The position numbers were made by a program, and so were the translations under genes. From positions 1 to 33,489 of the forward strand of contig NZ_LYBM01000055.1 in the NCBI RefSeq assembly GCF_001707825.1: a stretch of 33,489 nucleotides of DNA, read 5' to 3'. The notes below the pieces were generated by a model. That model ran no database searches and was not told the DNA's origin. It was given only the letters and a program-made list of their open reading frames with translations. The stretch comes from Veronia pacifica. Lineage in GTDB: Bacteria > Pseudomonadota > Gammaproteobacteria > Enterobacterales > Vibrionaceae. Positions 24,812 through 33,354 of this stretch are shown one piece after another (the stretch's first letter is position 1; every line of letters starts with the position of its first letter).

Positions 24812-27520
24812 ATGAAAGGGTTAGACGCCTTATTTAAACCCACTTCAGTCGCGGTGATCGGAGCCTCTGATAGGGCTGGTCGAGCAGGAAACCTGGTTAT
24901 TAAAAATCTACAGGCAAGCGGTTTTAAAGGCCCTGTTATGCCAGTGACTCCCAAATATCAGGCTGTGGCAGGTATTTTGGCTTATCGGGATATTCAGTCA
25001 CTCCCTCTCATACCTGATCTTGCCGTTATTTGTACCGCTGCCAACCGTAATCCAGATATTGTGCGTGAGTTGGGTAAAAAAGGGGTTAAACTGGCGGTGG
25101 TTCTTGCCTCTGATATGAAACTGACTCATTCAGAGAATGGCAAAACTGAGTTAGAGCGGATGTATGATGCCGCAAAAGAGACAGGAATCAGACTGATTGG
25201 TCCAAATAGCCTTGGACTTATCCTGCCGTGGATTAACCTCAACGCGACTTTTGCTCCAGTACCTGCCAACAAGGGAAATATCGCATTTATCTCCCAGTCT
25301 TCAGCCGTGTGTACCACTATTCTTGATTGGGCAAGCAATAAACGTATCGGCTTCTCCGTCTTTCTGTCTATCGGTGAAGCATGCGATATCGATTTCCCTG
25401 AGCTGCTTGACTACTTGTGCAGAGAAAGCAAAACCGATGCTATTTTGCTTTACATAGATAATATTCATAACGCTCGGCAATTTATCTCTGCGGCCAGAGC
25501 AGCTGCCAGAAACAGGCGCATTCTGGTCATGAAAGCAGGGAGAACGATAGAAGCCGCTTCAGCACTTCGTCATCTACGTGATCACCCTCATGGCCTTGAT
25601 GGTGCTTATGATGCGGCGATTAGGCGGTCTGGACTGTTAAGAGTAAAAACAACACCCGAACTTTTTGCTGCGGTAGAAACCCTCTCACATTCTCAACCCC
25701 TTCGTGGTGAGCGACTCGCTATTATCTCAAACGGAGGAGGGCCAGCAGTCATGGCGCTTGACGCACTACTTGAGGCGGGAGGAAAGCTAGCGACATTGAG
25801 TCAGGAAACGATTGAACAGCTTAATGAGATATTACCGGTTAGCTGGTCAGGCGGTAACCCTATTGACATAGTGGGTGACGCTGACATCGAACGATACCTT
25901 AAAGCAATAAAGATTTTACTCGCCAAAGACGAAGCTGATGCCATTTTGGTAATGCATTCACCCTCTGCATCGGCACCGGGACTAACAACCGCCAAGGCGC
26001 TTATCGAGCTTGTCAAAAGTGAGCCGAGAGCGAAGCGTTTTAATATCATCACTAACTGGCAAGGAGAAAGCGATGATGCGACGGTATCAAGGCTGGCCTT
26101 CGCTCACTCCCGACTGCCTACATACAGAACACCGGAAACCGCTATCACCGCATTTATGCATATGGTGGAGTACAGAAGAAACCAAAAGCAACTGATGGAA
26201 ACACCAGCATCAATGGGAGAAATTGACTACGACATAGATAAAAGTCGCACGCTCATTCAGCAAGCGATAGACGATAAGAAAAAGTTACTCAATACCCATG
26301 AAGTCAAACCTATTCTCGAGGGTTATGGCCTGAATGTAATGCCAACCTGGCTGGCGTCAGATGCATCAGAAGCGGCTCATATTGCAGAACAGGTAGGTTA
26401 CCCCGTAGCAGTCAAACTGAGTTCGCGGGATATCAAGCACAAGTCTGCTGTTAACGGTGTCATGTTAGATCTTAGTAACAGCGCTGAAGTCGCCAACGCT
26501 GTTCAGTCTATTCTCGACAGGGCTGCAGTATCCTACCCTGCGGCACACATTGATGGTTTGCAAATACAGAGTATGGCTAACAGAGCTGGCGCGCATGAAA
26601 TCAAGATCAGTGTCAGAAATGACCCGGTCTTTGGCCCTATTATTCTCATTGGCGAGGGTGGTCAAAGCTGGGATGTTAATAAAGACGCAGCAGTGGCAAT
26701 CCCGCCGCTTAATATGACACTCGCTCGTTATCTGGTCATTGGTGCGATAAAAGCAGGAAAAATTCGTCCCCGAAATCACCCTATTCAGCTTGATATTGAA
26801 GCCTTATGTTACTTCTTAGTGACATTGTCACAAATTATCATTGATTGTCCTGAAATCACTTCATTAGATATCGATCCCCTGATGGCAACAGGTAACAAGA
26901 TGATGGTGTTGGATGGCAGTCTGACTCTAGATATGTTTGACGGAGACCAGCAACAAAGGCTTGCTATTCGTCCCTACCCTAAAGAACTTGAAGAACGGTG
27001 CACGCTGAAAAATAACCGACAAATTTTATTGCGCCCCATCCTGCCTGAGGATGAGCCTCATCATAAGGCCTTTATTGAGAAGGTATCTGTTGACGACCTG
27101 TACAAACGATTTTTTTCAGATGTTGGTGAACTGAATCATGAGGCACTGGCCAATCTCACTCAAATTGATTACGACAGAGAGATGGCCTTCATTGCTGTTT
27201 GTCAGGACAATGATACCAACAATAATGAAATTCTTGGTGTTGTAAGGGCACTGGCTAATCCGGACCATACAGAGGCTGAATTCGCCGTTCTTGTACGTTC
27301 AGATCTAAAGGGTATTGGCCTTGGCAGCGTTCTCATGAAAAAGATAATCGGATATGCACAGCAAAGTGGCATTGAGTTACTTACTGGTATGACAATGCCA
27401 TCAAATCAAGGCATGGTAACTTTGGCTCAGAAACTTGGCTTTGAAGTCGACATACAGTTTCAGGATGGTGTTGTGGATCTTGCTTTATCCATCCCCGCTA
27501 GTGTCGGCAGTAACGATTGA
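24812..27520 (+). CDS. patZ: Protein lysine acetyltransferase Pat/PatZ (ACS-like domains plus GNAT)
   Basis: The 902-residue protein has the full PatZ/YfiQ layout. A CoA-binding domain starts with SVAVIGASDRAGRAGNLVIK, succinyl-CoA-ligase-like domains contain NKGNIAFISQSSAVCTT and IISNGGGPAVMALDALLEAG, and an ATP-grasp domain lies at about 490-710 (VGYPVAVKLSSRDIKHKSAV). A C-terminal GNAT domain spans about 730-895 (RPILPEDEPHHKAFIEKVS; VRSDLKGIGLGSVLM). In this family the NDP-forming acyl-CoA synthetase half is regulatory and the SHTGA phosphohistidine motif of true synthetases is not seen. The GNAT domain acetylates lysines on proteins such as acetyl-CoA synthetase. AGGAG precedes the ATG. 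E. coli PatZ is of similar length (886). Confidence 0.93.
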   Translation: MKGLDALFKPTSVAVIGASDRAGRAGNLVIKNLQASGFKGPVMPVTPKYQAVAGILAYRDIQSLPLIPDLAVICTAANRNPDIVRELGKKGVKLAVVLASDMKLTHSENGKTELERMYDAAKETGIRLIGPNSLGLILPWINLNATFAPVPANKGNIAFISQSSAVCTTILDWASNKRIGFSVFLSIGEACDIDFPELLDYLCRESKTDAILLYIDNIHNARQFISAARAAARNRRILVMKAGRTIEAASALRHLRDHPHGLDGAYDAAIRRSGLLRVKTTPELFAAVETLSHSQPLRGERLAIISNGGGPAVMALDALLEAGGKLATLSQETIEQLNEILPVSWSGGNPIDIVGDADIERYLKAIKILLAKDEADAILVMHSPSASAPGLTTAKALIELVKSEPRAKRFNIITNWQGESDDATVSRLAFAHSRLPTYRTPETAITAFMHMVEYRRNQKQLMETPASMGEIDYDIDKSRTLIQQAIDDKKKLLNTHEVKPILEGYGLNVMPTWLASDASEAAHIAEQVGYPVAVKLSSRDIKHKSAVNGVMLDLSNSAEVANAVQSILDRAAVSYPAAHIDGLQIQSMANRAGAHEIKISVRNDPVFGPIILIGEGGQSWDVNKDAAVAIPPLNMTLARYLVIGAIKAGKIRPRNHPIQLDIEALCYFLVTLSQIIIDCPEITSLDIDPLMATGNKMMVLDGSLTLDMFDGDQQQRLAIRPYPKELEERCTLKNNRQILLRPILPEDEPHHKAFIEKVSVDDLYKRFFSDVGELNHEALANLTQIDYDREMAFIAVCQDNDTNNNEILGVVRALANPDHTEAEFAVLVRSDLKGIGLGSVLMKKIIGYAQQSGIELLTGMTMPSNQGMVTLAQKLGFEVDIQFQDGVVDLALSIPASVGSND

Positions 27521-27533
27521 AATCAACAATAAT

Positions 27534-27558
27534 GACGCCAACATATGAGACTGGCGTC
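27534..27558 (+). terminator. Candidate terminator after patZ
   Basis: GACGCCA (27534-27540) pairs with TGGCGTC (27552-27558) around an 11-nt loop, 14 bases after the patZ stop. The following CTTAGTTTC is only weakly T-rich. Confidence 0.5.
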
Positions 27559-27597
27559 CTTAGTTTCATTGATTTAAATACATGAAAAGGTTCAATT

Positions 27598-27812
27598 TTA
27601 GTTCAAAGCTAATAATATCTTTTTTAGTCCCTGAATATCATCTTGATTAGATATCACATCGAGTTGTTTTTCATTAACTGCTCTGCGCAATGCTAATTTG
27701 AGAAGAAGTAAGCTAGCGTTTTCAGAACACTATAACCAGCTTGTGGGTGTGGGTCACCGTTGACGCAATCATCAAAAGTGACAACATACTTGCAATTCTC
27801 TATCTCAATAAA
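27598..27812 (-). pseudogene. Possible degraded gene remnant, unrecognised
   Basis: Two overlapping short minus-strand frames in this interval look more coding than their surroundings. One (27693-27812) encodes VVTFDDCVNGDPHPQAGYSV and ends at TAG. The other, shifted frame (27598-27729) encodes KLALRRAVNEKQLDVISNQD followed by DIQGLKKILLALN and ends at TAA. Together they could be the end of one protein broken by a frameshift. There is no start codon with a ribosome binding site, and I do not recognise the product. Confidence 0.3.
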
Positions 27813-27888
27813 TTAATTTTGCCTGATTGTTATGTCGCATTATAATGGCGAAGATATTTACCTTCAGCCACTAGCATCCATAAGCTGT

Positions 27889-28356
27889 TCAATTGTCGAT
27901 CACAGTAATAAAACGAGCCCCCGCCTCAAAGTGACCCGGAATGTTACAAGCAAAAATTACTACTTTTCCAGCCCCCAAAAATCGCCATTTCAGCGTCTTA
28001 GTTTCACCCGGCTCAATAAAAATAGCATTTTCGAATTTAATCGCAGATGCATTTTCTTCTCCCCGGAGTGACCGAATTTTTTTTCTATGCTTAATCTGCT
28101 CTGCCTTATCACCAATAAAAAACTCGTGCCTGATTCTCCCTTTATTGGTGACAATGAAGTTGATCGCCTCGCCACTCTTAACTGATAACTTTTCAGAAAA
28201 CTTCATTTCTAATGTGTCAGAGAGGCTTACATTAACATCACGCGCAGGTACTGACTCTCCGACAGGTACGCCAACACTGCCTCTCGCCATTGATGCAGTT
28301 GATAACATCAATAACACTGCTGAGGCTAAAAACCGGAATGGTACGTAATTTATCAT
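27889..28356 (-). CDS. Periplasmic cupredoxin-domain protein
   Basis: The 155-residue precursor starts at ATG 28356, chosen over an upstream in-frame start because AAAGGA lies six bases before it and a signal peptide follows at once (MINYVPFRFLASAVLLMLSTASMA). The mature part is a cupredoxin beta-sandwich: EMKFSEKLSVKSGEAINFIV, RIRHEFFIG with the first copper His, and the loop FACNIPGHFEAGARF with Cys and the second His. In close relatives the loop continues GHxEAGM, the Met being the axial ligand; here Ala-Arg replaces it. It is likely a periplasmic copper or electron carrier of unusual site geometry. It is divergent from the YbjD-like gene. Confidence 0.83.
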   Translation of the reverse strand: MINYVPFRFLASAVLLMLSTASMARGSVGVPVGESVPARDVNVSLSDTLEMKFSEKLSVKSGEAINFIVTNKGRIRHEFFIGDKAEQIKHRKKIRSLRGEENASAIKFENAIFIEPGETKTLKWRFLGAGKVVIFACNIPGHFEAGARFITVIDN

Positions 28357-28552
28357 TATTATTCCTTTGCTTATTGGGCTTCTTCCATTCGATGTCGGCT
28401 TCATCTTATTTGCACTACCGCTATTGTTTTGCCGAGTATATTCTTATCTCAGTTGTGTGAACAAACGCATGATATGCGGAAAACTTCTTTGATCACATCG
28501 AGATAATTGAGCTATCAATCCTGCACACCTCATATATTACTGTTAGTACTTT

Positions 28553-28578
28553 AATCGTATACCCATAGTTATACGATT
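28553..28578. promoter_or_regulatory. Inverted repeat in the cupredoxin/ybjD divergent promoter region
   Basis: AATCGTATA (28553-28561) and TATACGATT (28570-28578) are perfect inverted copies separated by 8 bases. The site lies about 55 bases before the YbjD-like start and about 200 before the cupredoxin start. Its size and symmetry suit a dimeric regulator. Confidence 0.55.
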
Positions 28579-28631
28579 CACTTCACCTAGTTACAAAAAT
28601 AGGATGCCACAATCTAACTGGCGAGGTGTAT

Positions 28632-30260
28632 ATGAAGTTAGAAAGGATTGAAATTTCAGGTTTTAGAGGAATTCGCCGCCTCTCCTTAAGCTTAGATGAA
28701 CTTACCGTTCTCATTGGTGAGAATGCGTGGGGTAAAAGTTCGCTTCTTGATGCACTTAGCCTCTCTTTAAATCCAGATGGTGAGCTTTATCAGTTTGAGA
28801 AAAAGGACTTCCATATTGATCATACGCTAGGCAATGACCAATTTACTCAACTCCAGATTGTTTTACGTTGGCAAGAATCGTTCAGCGGCGAAAACAGAGC
28901 GAGACGTTATCGTCAATTTGCACCTGTCTGGAATGGTAACAATGGTGGTCTGCGCCAGATTGACTATAGAGTGAGCGCGACGCTCGAAGATAACAAAGTT
29001 GATACCGAGTGGGATTTTCTCGATATTGAGGGAAACATCTGCGACATTGAAAATAAACAGGAACTCGCAATTGCCCTGATGCGTCTTCACCCAATTATCA
29101 GGATGCGGGATTCTCGCTGGCTTCGAAACAATAACGAGGATGAAAGAAAAAGAAATACCCGGCTGGAAAGACGTCTGGCAAATACAGCTCGTCGCCTTGA
29201 GTTGATGCCGGGGCACGTAAATAAAGGTGAGATTCGCAGCGGGTTCCGGGCAATGAGAACGTTGTTGGATCACTATTTCGCCTTTGATAAGGAGAACCCT
29301 GAAAACCGCATTATCGATCCTTATCGCCATCTCAATATGAGTTCCAGCAATATTCACCCCCTTGAGGTTGTGGCCATGAATACCTCGAATCATAGCCGTT
29401 TGTTGTTAATGGGGATGTTAAACACCTTTATAAGAGGCCGTGGTCCGAGGCAGCTAAAATCTAACGCCAGACCGGTATTTATTTTTGAAGATCCAGAGGG
29501 CCGTCTGCACCCCACTCTGTTAAGTCAGGCATGGCGACTCATTCAAATAATGCCAATGCAGAAAGTCATAACAACCAACAGTGGTGATCTTCTTTCATCT
29601 GTTCCGTTGACATCAATACGACGACTCGAGCGTGGGCCAACACATACCCAGACTTTTCAGGTACCGCAGAGAAAGCTCGGAGCCAATGAAATGCGAAAAA
29701 TCGCATTTCATGTCAGGATCCATCGACCTAGTGCCCTTTTTGCTCGTTGTTGGTTGTTGGTGGAGGGTGAAACAGAAGTATGGCTATTTAGTGAGCTTGC
29801 CCGTCTGAAAGGCTATGACCTCAGTGCTGAGGGGGTCAACATCATAGAATTTGCTCAAAGTGGGCTAAAGCCGTTAATCAAAGTCGCCAAGGCACTCGGT
29901 ATACAATGGCACCTAATCGCAGATGGCGATCCAGCAGGGCAAAAATATGCCCATACTGCACGTAGTATGCTTGATGGTGATTCGGAAATGCATCGCCTGA
30001 CCGTATTACCAACAGAAGATATAGAGCGCTTTCTCTTTGATAATGGCTACTCTGAATTGTTTAGAGAAATGGCTGGTATTTTAGAAGACGAAAAAATCTC
30101 TCCCAGAAAAATCATTTCTAAGGCTGTCAAACGTTTTGCAAAACCTGACGCAGCACTCGCCATTGTCGCTTACACAGAAAATCAGAAAGCTGGCGAGGTA
30201 CCAGTACTATTGAGACGGACGTTACAACGAGTTATCAGTATGGCGAGGGGGATTGGTTAG
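28632..30260 (+). CDS. ybjD: YbjD-type ATP-dependent nuclease (OLD-like ATPase plus TOPRIM)
   Basis: The 542-residue protein starts at ATG 28632, with GAGGTG just upstream. The N-terminal SMC/RecF-like ATPase has ISGFRGIRRLSLSLDELTVL and the Walker A GENAWGKSS (29-37). Walker B is in PVFIFEDPEGRLHP (about 281-294), followed by a sensor-like VITTNSGDLL. The C-terminal TOPRIM domain (about 373-480) shows LLVEGETEVWLFSEL and IADGDPAGQKYAH with the expected acidic residues. Length and order match E. coli YbjD (552 residues, DUF2813) and the OLD nuclease family, which includes anti-phage and DNA-repair proteins. No partner helicase gene (as in Gabija) lies next to it. The physiological role is not established. 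Confidence 0.88.
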   Translation: MKLERIEISGFRGIRRLSLSLDELTVLIGENAWGKSSLLDALSLSLNPDGELYQFEKKDFHIDHTLGNDQFTQLQIVLRWQESFSGENRARRYRQFAPVWNGNNGGLRQIDYRVSATLEDNKVDTEWDFLDIEGNICDIENKQELAIALMRLHPIIRMRDSRWLRNNNEDERKRNTRLERRLANTARRLELMPGHVNKGEIRSGFRAMRTLLDHYFAFDKENPENRIIDPYRHLNMSSSNIHPLEVVAMNTSNHSRLLLMGMLNTFIRGRGPRQLKSNARPVFIFEDPEGRLHPTLLSQAWRLIQIMPMQKVITTNSGDLLSSVPLTSIRRLERGPTHTQTFQVPQRKLGANEMRKIAFHVRIHRPSALFARCWLLVEGETEVWLFSELARLKGYDLSAEGVNIIEFAQSGLKPLIKVAKALGIQWHLIADGDPAGQKYAHTARSMLDGDSEMHRLTVLPTEDIERFLFDNGYSELFREMAGILEDEKISPRKIISKAVKRFAKPDAALAIVAYTENQKAGEVPVLLRRTLQRVISMARGIG

Positions 30261-30442
30261 CACCTTATTTAATAGTAACAACCATCATTAACCTAAAGTG
30301 AACGTTAAATGAAAATTGATAACGCATAAAATCATGCAGATGATCGCGTTTCTTATCTTAAATAGAAATTAAGCCTCTGAAATTATTCTGACCGCGATAG
30401 TATTCAGTGGCTGGTCATCTTCGATGCAATCTACAGGTTTTA

Positions 30443-30646
30443 ATGATGGAAGTTTTATTTTTAATCGCTGCGGTCATATCAGCATTAAACCTATTACATG
30501 CGGTCGCACACAAGTCTATCTTTTTTGCCGGTGGGTGGATTGACTACAACGAAAACAGGTCACATTTCTGGGCTGGATTTCTGGCCTTCAGTCTTTTTGT
30601 CGTTTTTTATGGCGGATTTTACTTTGTGATTTTTCCCAACACATGA
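30443..30646 (+). CDS. Small membrane protein, unknown function
   Basis: The 67-residue product begins at ATG 30443, with CAGG seven bases upstream. An in-frame GTG 36 bases earlier would add a less plausible leader. Two hydrophobic segments are clear: MEVLFLIAAVISALNLLHAV (about 2-21) and FWAGFLAFSLFVVFYGGFYF (about 42-61). They are joined by a polar loop with GGWIDYNENRSH. It is presumably an inner-membrane protein with two passes. I do not recognise the family; neighbours give no hint. Confidence 0.6.
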   Translation: MMEVLFLIAAVISALNLLHAVAHKSIFFAGGWIDYNENRSHFWAGFLAFSLFVVFYGGFYFVIFPNT

Positions 30647-30826
30647 GTGGGATGGCTGAAAATATAAAAGACACTTTCATAAGACATGAGAGAGCAGACT
30701 CATTCATTTTTTACATCATCGATACTCATGACATATCCATCATTCGCCAATATGCATTGAACTAAACACAGATCAATTTGATTTCAGATAAGGCAAACAA
30801 CAAACACTGATACTGAATCAACGAAT

Positions 30827-31405
30827 ATGACAAAAATCCTTGAACCACAAACGAAGCGTCTTCGCCTTCGCCAATGGAAGAAAGATGACCGCGTCCCGTT
30901 TGCCGCTATATCGGCCGATCCTTTGGTGATGGAGTACTTCCCAGCCATACTTAATCGCTTTGAGAGCAACGCCATCGCAGATAGGTGCCAATCGCTGATT
31001 GCTGAGCAAGGTTAGGGAGTTTGGGTTGTCGAACTATTGGAGAGTCATGAGTTCCTGGGTATTGTCGGACTTCACAAACCTGATGTGGCTTTGCCCTGTT
31101 CACCATGTATTGAAATTCTCTGGCGCTTAGCCGGTCCGCACAGGGGCAATGGATATGCTCATGAAGCGGCTTCAGCGGCTCTGAAATTCGGCTTCGAAGC
31201 ACTCCAGCTAAATGAAATAGTCTCATTCGCAGTGTTACATAACCACCGTTCAAGAGCCTTGATAGAAAAGCATAATATGAACGATAACGGAGAAACATTT
31301 GTGCACCCGGACGTACAGGAACATAGCCACTTAAAAGAGCACTGCCTCTACAAGATTTCACAAGAAGAATGGGCAAAGCAGAATATTGAGAATATCACGC
31401 CATAA
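30827..31405 (+). pseudogene. GNAT (RimJ-like) acetyltransferase interrupted by one in-frame amber codon
   Basis: From ATG 30827 the frame encodes ILEPQTKRLRLRQWKKDDRV and SADPLVMEYFPAILN, the start of RimJ/RimL-type acetyltransferases. It stops at TAG 31013-31015 and continues in the same frame with GVWVVELLESHEFLGIVGLH, the acetyl-CoA region GPHRGNGYAHEAASAALKFG and the C-terminal HNHRSRALIEKHNM. The second part ends at 31405. The whole is about 192 codons, the normal length for the family. The TAG sits where relatives usually have an aromatic or other residue between two glycine-rich positions, so a single-base change (for example from TGG) explains it. No frameshift is needed. Confidence 0.8.
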
Positions 31406-31500
31406 ATCCCGTCGTTAAAAGCGTCATAAAACGTTGTAGATATAAAAAGCCATATGTTTTTACTCATCATAATTATCAGGAAAAATACGGAGAATCTAAC

Positions 31501-32133
31501 TTGGTCGCAGGAACAAAAGGCTATGAAAAAGCAGTAGAGGAATTTGCTGAGGTGAGTTTTAAGCTCGATTTCGCCACGATAAATCGAGAGTTTTTGGCCT
31601 TTTTACCTCCTACTCCGTCTCGAGTACTGGATGCAGGCAGTGGCGTTGGTCAGAATTCGGCAGCATTTGAAGAGCTGGGGTACGACGTGGTGGCTGTTGA
31701 ACCTCTTCACGAATTCTTGTCCAAAGCGAAGGACTTTTATCAGGAAAAAAATATTACTTGGCTGGGAGATAGTCTCCCGTATTTAAAAAAGGTCAATGTA
31801 GACGACGGTATGTTTAGCTTCGTCTTACTTGATGGTGTTTGGCATCACCTCAATCCAGAGGAGCGACAAATATGCATCGCGCGAATTTCCTCTCTCCTTT
31901 CTGTCGGTGGGGTCTGCGCAATTTCGTTAAGAAGCGGACCAGCAGGCGTCGGGACACATATATTCCCAACAAGCTGCATTGAACTATTCGAATATGCGGA
32001 TACGTTTGGATTTGACGTCGTTTATCACATTGAGAACCAACCCAGTGTCATGCCCAATAAAGTAGGGGTATTTTGGGCGAAGGTTGCCTTGATGAAGAAG
32101 GATGAATCACTAAGACCATCAACAAAAAATTAG
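31501..32133 (+). CDS. Class I SAM-dependent methyltransferase, TTG start
   Basis: The 210-residue protein begins at TTG 31501, supported by GGAGA seven bases upstream and by the absence of an ATG in frame before the SAM motif. Motif I is SRVLDAGSGVGQNS (about residues 40-53). Motif II follows with YDVVAVEPLHEFLSKAKDFY, and the region FVLLDGVWHHLNPEERQ covers the post-II signature. SLLSVGGVCAISLRSGPAG is the typical motif III strand. The fold transfers a methyl group from S-adenosylmethionine; the acceptor is unknown. It is followed by a strong hairpin. Confidence 0.85.
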   Translation: MVAGTKGYEKAVEEFAEVSFKLDFATINREFLAFLPPTPSRVLDAGSGVGQNSAAFEELGYDVVAVEPLHEFLSKAKDFYQEKNITWLGDSLPYLKKVNVDDGMFSFVLLDGVWHHLNPEERQICIARISSLLSVGGVCAISLRSGPAGVGTHIFPTSCIELFEYADTFGFDVVYHIENQPSVMPNKVGVFWAKVALMKKDESLRPSTKN

Positions 32134-32197
32134 TGCACTGGTGCGATCGTTATCAGTGACTATGAGATGATAAGTTTAGCGTTGTGTGAACAGAAAG

Positions 32198-32232
32198 GAG
32201 CCATGGCACTCGCGCAACCATGGCTCTTGATT
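32198..32232. terminator. Candidate bidirectional terminator
   Basis: GAGCCATGG (32198-32206) and CCATGGCTC (32218-32226) form a 9-bp stem with an 11-nt loop. TTGATTTT follows on the plus strand and CTTTCTG on the minus strand. It lies between the convergent methyltransferase and DUF3833 genes. Confidence 0.6.
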
Positions 32233-32277
32233 TTAAAATTTAGTTAAACGTATTTGAAGCAGCGTCGACATGCTCAC

Positions 32278-32802
32278 CTATTGGTTTTTAGTGAAGAACA
32301 ACGTCACTTCACCTACTTCTATACCAAATTTTTTCATTGATGTACGGTTAAACAGGTGTTTATCGTCATGACGGTAGAGCCAATCGTCCATGGTGAGGAT
32401 ATACGTATCATCGCCTACCGCTACTTCAAGTTCATACACCCAGTGGAATGCATTTCCTTCTGACTTACCCTTGGCTACCCCTACAACATCTCCGGCCGTG
32501 CCCTGATAAGTGCCATCCGGGTTCCTCTCTATCTGCCAGACCCGTTTTTGTACCTCACCATCATCGAACAAGAAGGTCTCATCCAATGTTAGGGAGTCGC
32601 CCTTAATTGTCCCGTCAATCGTGACAGAAAAACGGCGAGTTTGTTTCCCTGTGTAGTCTTGAACCATACCCCAGGCTTCAACCTGGCCATCAAAATACTC
32701 AAAGAGGGCGAAATCTGGTGTTGTATCGTCATAATCCTCAATGTGCGCACTGCACGACGAGAGCAGCAGTACAGCTGCAAATAATCCCGCTATTAGCTTC
32801 AT
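32278..32802 (-). CDS. DUF3833 family lipoprotein
   Basis: The 174-residue precursor starts at ATG 32802, with AGGAAAG upstream. It has a lipoprotein signal peptide ending LLLSSC (Cys17). The mature part has the DUF3833 pattern: FALFEYFDGQVEAWGMVQDY, GDSLTLDETFLFDDGEVQKR, and YRHDDKHLFNRTSMKKFGIE near the end. Members are envelope lipoproteins of unknown function. It is the last gene of a minus-strand operon after the CHI-like gene, whose stop codon lies just a couple of bases before this ATG. In Vibrionaceae such genes often travel with photolyase-like, DUF1365 and cyclopropane-fatty-acid synthase genes. Confidence 0.85.
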   Translation of the reverse strand: MKLIAGLFAAVLLLSSCSAHIEDYDDTTPDFALFEYFDGQVEAWGMVQDYTGKQTRRFSVTIDGTIKGDSLTLDETFLFDDGEVQKRVWQIERNPDGTYQGTAGDVVGVAKGKSEGNAFHWVYELEVAVGDDTYILTMDDWLYRHDDKHLFNRTSMKKFGIEVGEVTLFFTKNQ

Positions 32803-32804
32803 TG

Positions 32805-33353
32805 TTATTTCTTTCCTATCAAGGCCAGTCTGAGGTTGGGGTAAGAGGTATCGGGTGACAACCATATAGCTGAAAAAGCATCCGCCATGTCGCTGCTACT
32901 GGTTTTACCTACCACTTTAGGAACACCGCGATTTTCACGAAAATAAAATATACCGACGCCATTATTGAGTGTGTAAATCAGCTGATCGCCTTTTTTCACA
33001 TTCGGAAAAACAGTGCCAAGCTCTTTTACCCATGGCTGGTATTCAGATAGCTGATATCCTAGATGCTCCCACTGATCACCTGTTGCATCCAGCAAATCCT
33101 CTCCATCGATATCTCTGCGGTAGGTGATTTTCAGCGCAAGAGGACCGGCAGAACCAAGATACTGTCCGTCAGGAGTTGCAAGTTGGCTATCATAAATAGT
33201 CCAAAACCCCCAACTAAGGCTTGCTTCCCCTACAATTGGCCAAGCCTGCCACCCAGAATCATCCGCTATTTCACTAGCAACGAGAACAGCGCTGTTCAGG
33301 TACAAGCCGCAAAGCAGAAACCCAGTGGCTACGGTTTTAAAAAGTGACTTCAT
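32805..33353 (-). CDS. Chalcone isomerase-like periplasmic protein
   Basis: The 182-residue precursor starts at ATG 33353, preceded by GAGGTGGC and one base after the stop of the upstream gene. A signal peptide (FKTVATGFLLCGLYLNSAVL then VASE) leads to a domain resembling bacterial chalcone-isomerase-like proteins: GEASLSWGFWTIYDSQLATP, LALKITYRRDIDGEDLL, and LNNGVGIFYFRENRGVPKVV. WLSPDTSYPNLRLALIGKK at the C-terminus is typical. Bacterial members are not expected to make flavonoids; they are thought to bind lipids or act with lipid-modifying enzymes. The middle position in the operon fits that role. Confidence 0.83.
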   Translation of the reverse strand: MKSLFKTVATGFLLCGLYLNSAVLVASEIADDSGWQAWPIVGEASLSWGFWTIYDSQLATPDGQYLGSAGPLALKITYRRDIDGEDLLDATGDQWEHLGYQLSEYQPWVKELGTVFPNVKKGDQLIYTLNNGVGIFYFRENRGVPKVVGKTSSSDMADAFSAIWLSPDTSYPNLRLALIGKK

Positions 33354-33354
33354 T

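Noticed and set aside
28863-29393. 176-codon open frame antisense to the YbjD-like gene
   Set aside because: It lies inside a gene with conserved Walker and TOPRIM motifs, and its translation is Cys/His-rich without recognisable features.
30951-31376. 141-codon minus-strand frame over the broken GNAT gene
   Set aside because: The plus strand carries clear GNAT motifs across the same interval, so the minus frame is a shadow.
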